Shown: positions 63,771 through 64,000 of the stretch, one piece after another
Layout of the letters: each line of letters opens with the position of its first letter
How positions within the stretch are numbered: the first letter of the stretch is position 1
Source of the DNA: Sediminicoccus rosea
GTDB lineage: Bacteria; Pseudomonadota; Alphaproteobacteria; Acetobacterales; Acetobacteraceae
Assembly (NCBI RefSeq): GCF_033547095.1
Contig: NZ_CP137852.1
Coordinates: 1 to 64,000 of the forward strand
Length of the DNA: 64,000 nucleotides
Direction: 5' to 3'
Made by a program: the position numbers and the translations under genes
The notes under the pieces: generated by a model
Databases searched by the model: none
Told to the model about the DNA's origin: nothing
The model's input: only the letters and a program-made list of their open reading frames with translations

Positions 63771-64000
63771 CTACATTCCCAACGCGCGGCGGTAGAGGTC
63801 GAGCAGCGTCTCCTGCTCCTCCACCTCGGCCGGTTCCTGCTTGCGCAGGCGGATGATCTGGCGGACGACCTTCACGTCGAATCCGGCGGATTTCGCCTCG
63901 GCGTAGATGTCCTTGATGTCGTCGGCCAGCGCCTTGCGCTCTTCCTCGAGGCGCTCGATGCGCTCGACGATGGAGCGCAGCCGGTCGGCCGCGATGCCGC
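63771..64000 (-). CDS. gapR: GapR (DUF2312) nucleoid-associated protein, C-terminal part
   Basis: The last 76 residues of a protein that continues past the window edge. [40 protein letters not shown] and [11 protein letters not shown] are the GapR hallmarks, a small alphaproteobacterial protein that binds overtwisted AT-rich DNA ahead of replication and transcription. The stop is at 63771, 14 nt from the convergent Bug gene. The N-terminus is not visible. Confidence 0.93.
   Translation of the reverse strand, partial: GIAADRLRSIVERIERLEEERKALADDIKDIYAEAKSAGFDVKVVRQIIRLRKQEPAEVEEQETLLDLYRRALGM

Overview
The window is a dense, high-GC bacterial chromosome segment of about 53 protein genes and one tRNA. 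The gene set fits an alphaproteobacterium of the Rhodospirillales, most likely an Acetobacteraceae member (Roseomonas-like). The clues are a GapR (DUF2312) gene, PhaR, a MucR/Ros regulator, OlsB, a BcsD homologue, many orphan substrate-binding proteins and the transketolase-gap-pgk order. This assignment is inference from gene content; no rRNA is present.

Layout. 1-7.0 kb: the 5' part of a Hint-domain protein, a family-5 solute-binding protein, then a compact beta-oxidation operon resembling the pimeloyl-CoA (Pim) pathway: fused hydratase/dehydrogenase plus two paired acyl-CoA dehydrogenase subunits. 7.0-12.5 kb: an isobutyryl-CoA-dehydrogenase-like gene overlapping a giant indolepyruvate ferredoxin oxidoreductase, with a divergent Lrp regulator. 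12.5-15.2 kb: an Ldh-type dehydrogenase, a hypothetical protein and two paralogous small secreted proteins. 15.3-22.5 kb: a complete sugar-type ABC importer, divergent from a DauA-like amino-acid dehydrogenase, a PLP dehydratase and a DUF1345 membrane protein. 22.5-29.3 kb: a Bug-type binding protein, an ATGA-coupled operon of two paralogous lipoproteins and an outer-membrane barrel, then an AlgJ/AlgI-type O-acyltransferase pair divergent from an orphan cellulose-synthase subunit D (BcsD). 29.3-34.4 kb: a CnbZ-like protein with a flavin monooxygenase, a DinG-type helicase and tRNA-Arg(CCT). 34.5-36.1 kb: a glycosyltransferase with an AT-rich upstream region, possibly acquired. 36.1-43 kb: a LysR/QorB divergon with clear palindromes, an orphan sensor kinase, a family-5 binding protein behind a TPP riboswitch, and a Tat-exported metallo-beta-lactamase-fold enzyme. 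43-47.2 kb: TRAP permeases without a binding protein, PhaR, and a PHA-synthase-like pair with overlapping frames. 47.3-51.7 kb: tkt-gap-pgk central carbon operon. 51.8-56.5 kb: an SMP-30 lactonase divergent from HyuB/HyuA hydantoinase/oxoprolinase. 56.5-64 kb: OlsB coupled to Fur, MucR, a TusA-like protein, a nitronate-monooxygenase-like enzyme, PNPase, a second Bug binding protein and the 3' end of gapR.

The most interesting points are the TPP riboswitch, with a visible ribosome-site-sequestering hairpin, controlling an orphan peptide-type binding protein; the bcsD/algI-algJ divergon next to the lipoprotein/barrel operon, which may be an exopolysaccharide modification or export module; the out-of-frame overlap of the PHA-synthase-like pair; and a repeated intergenic palindromic element.
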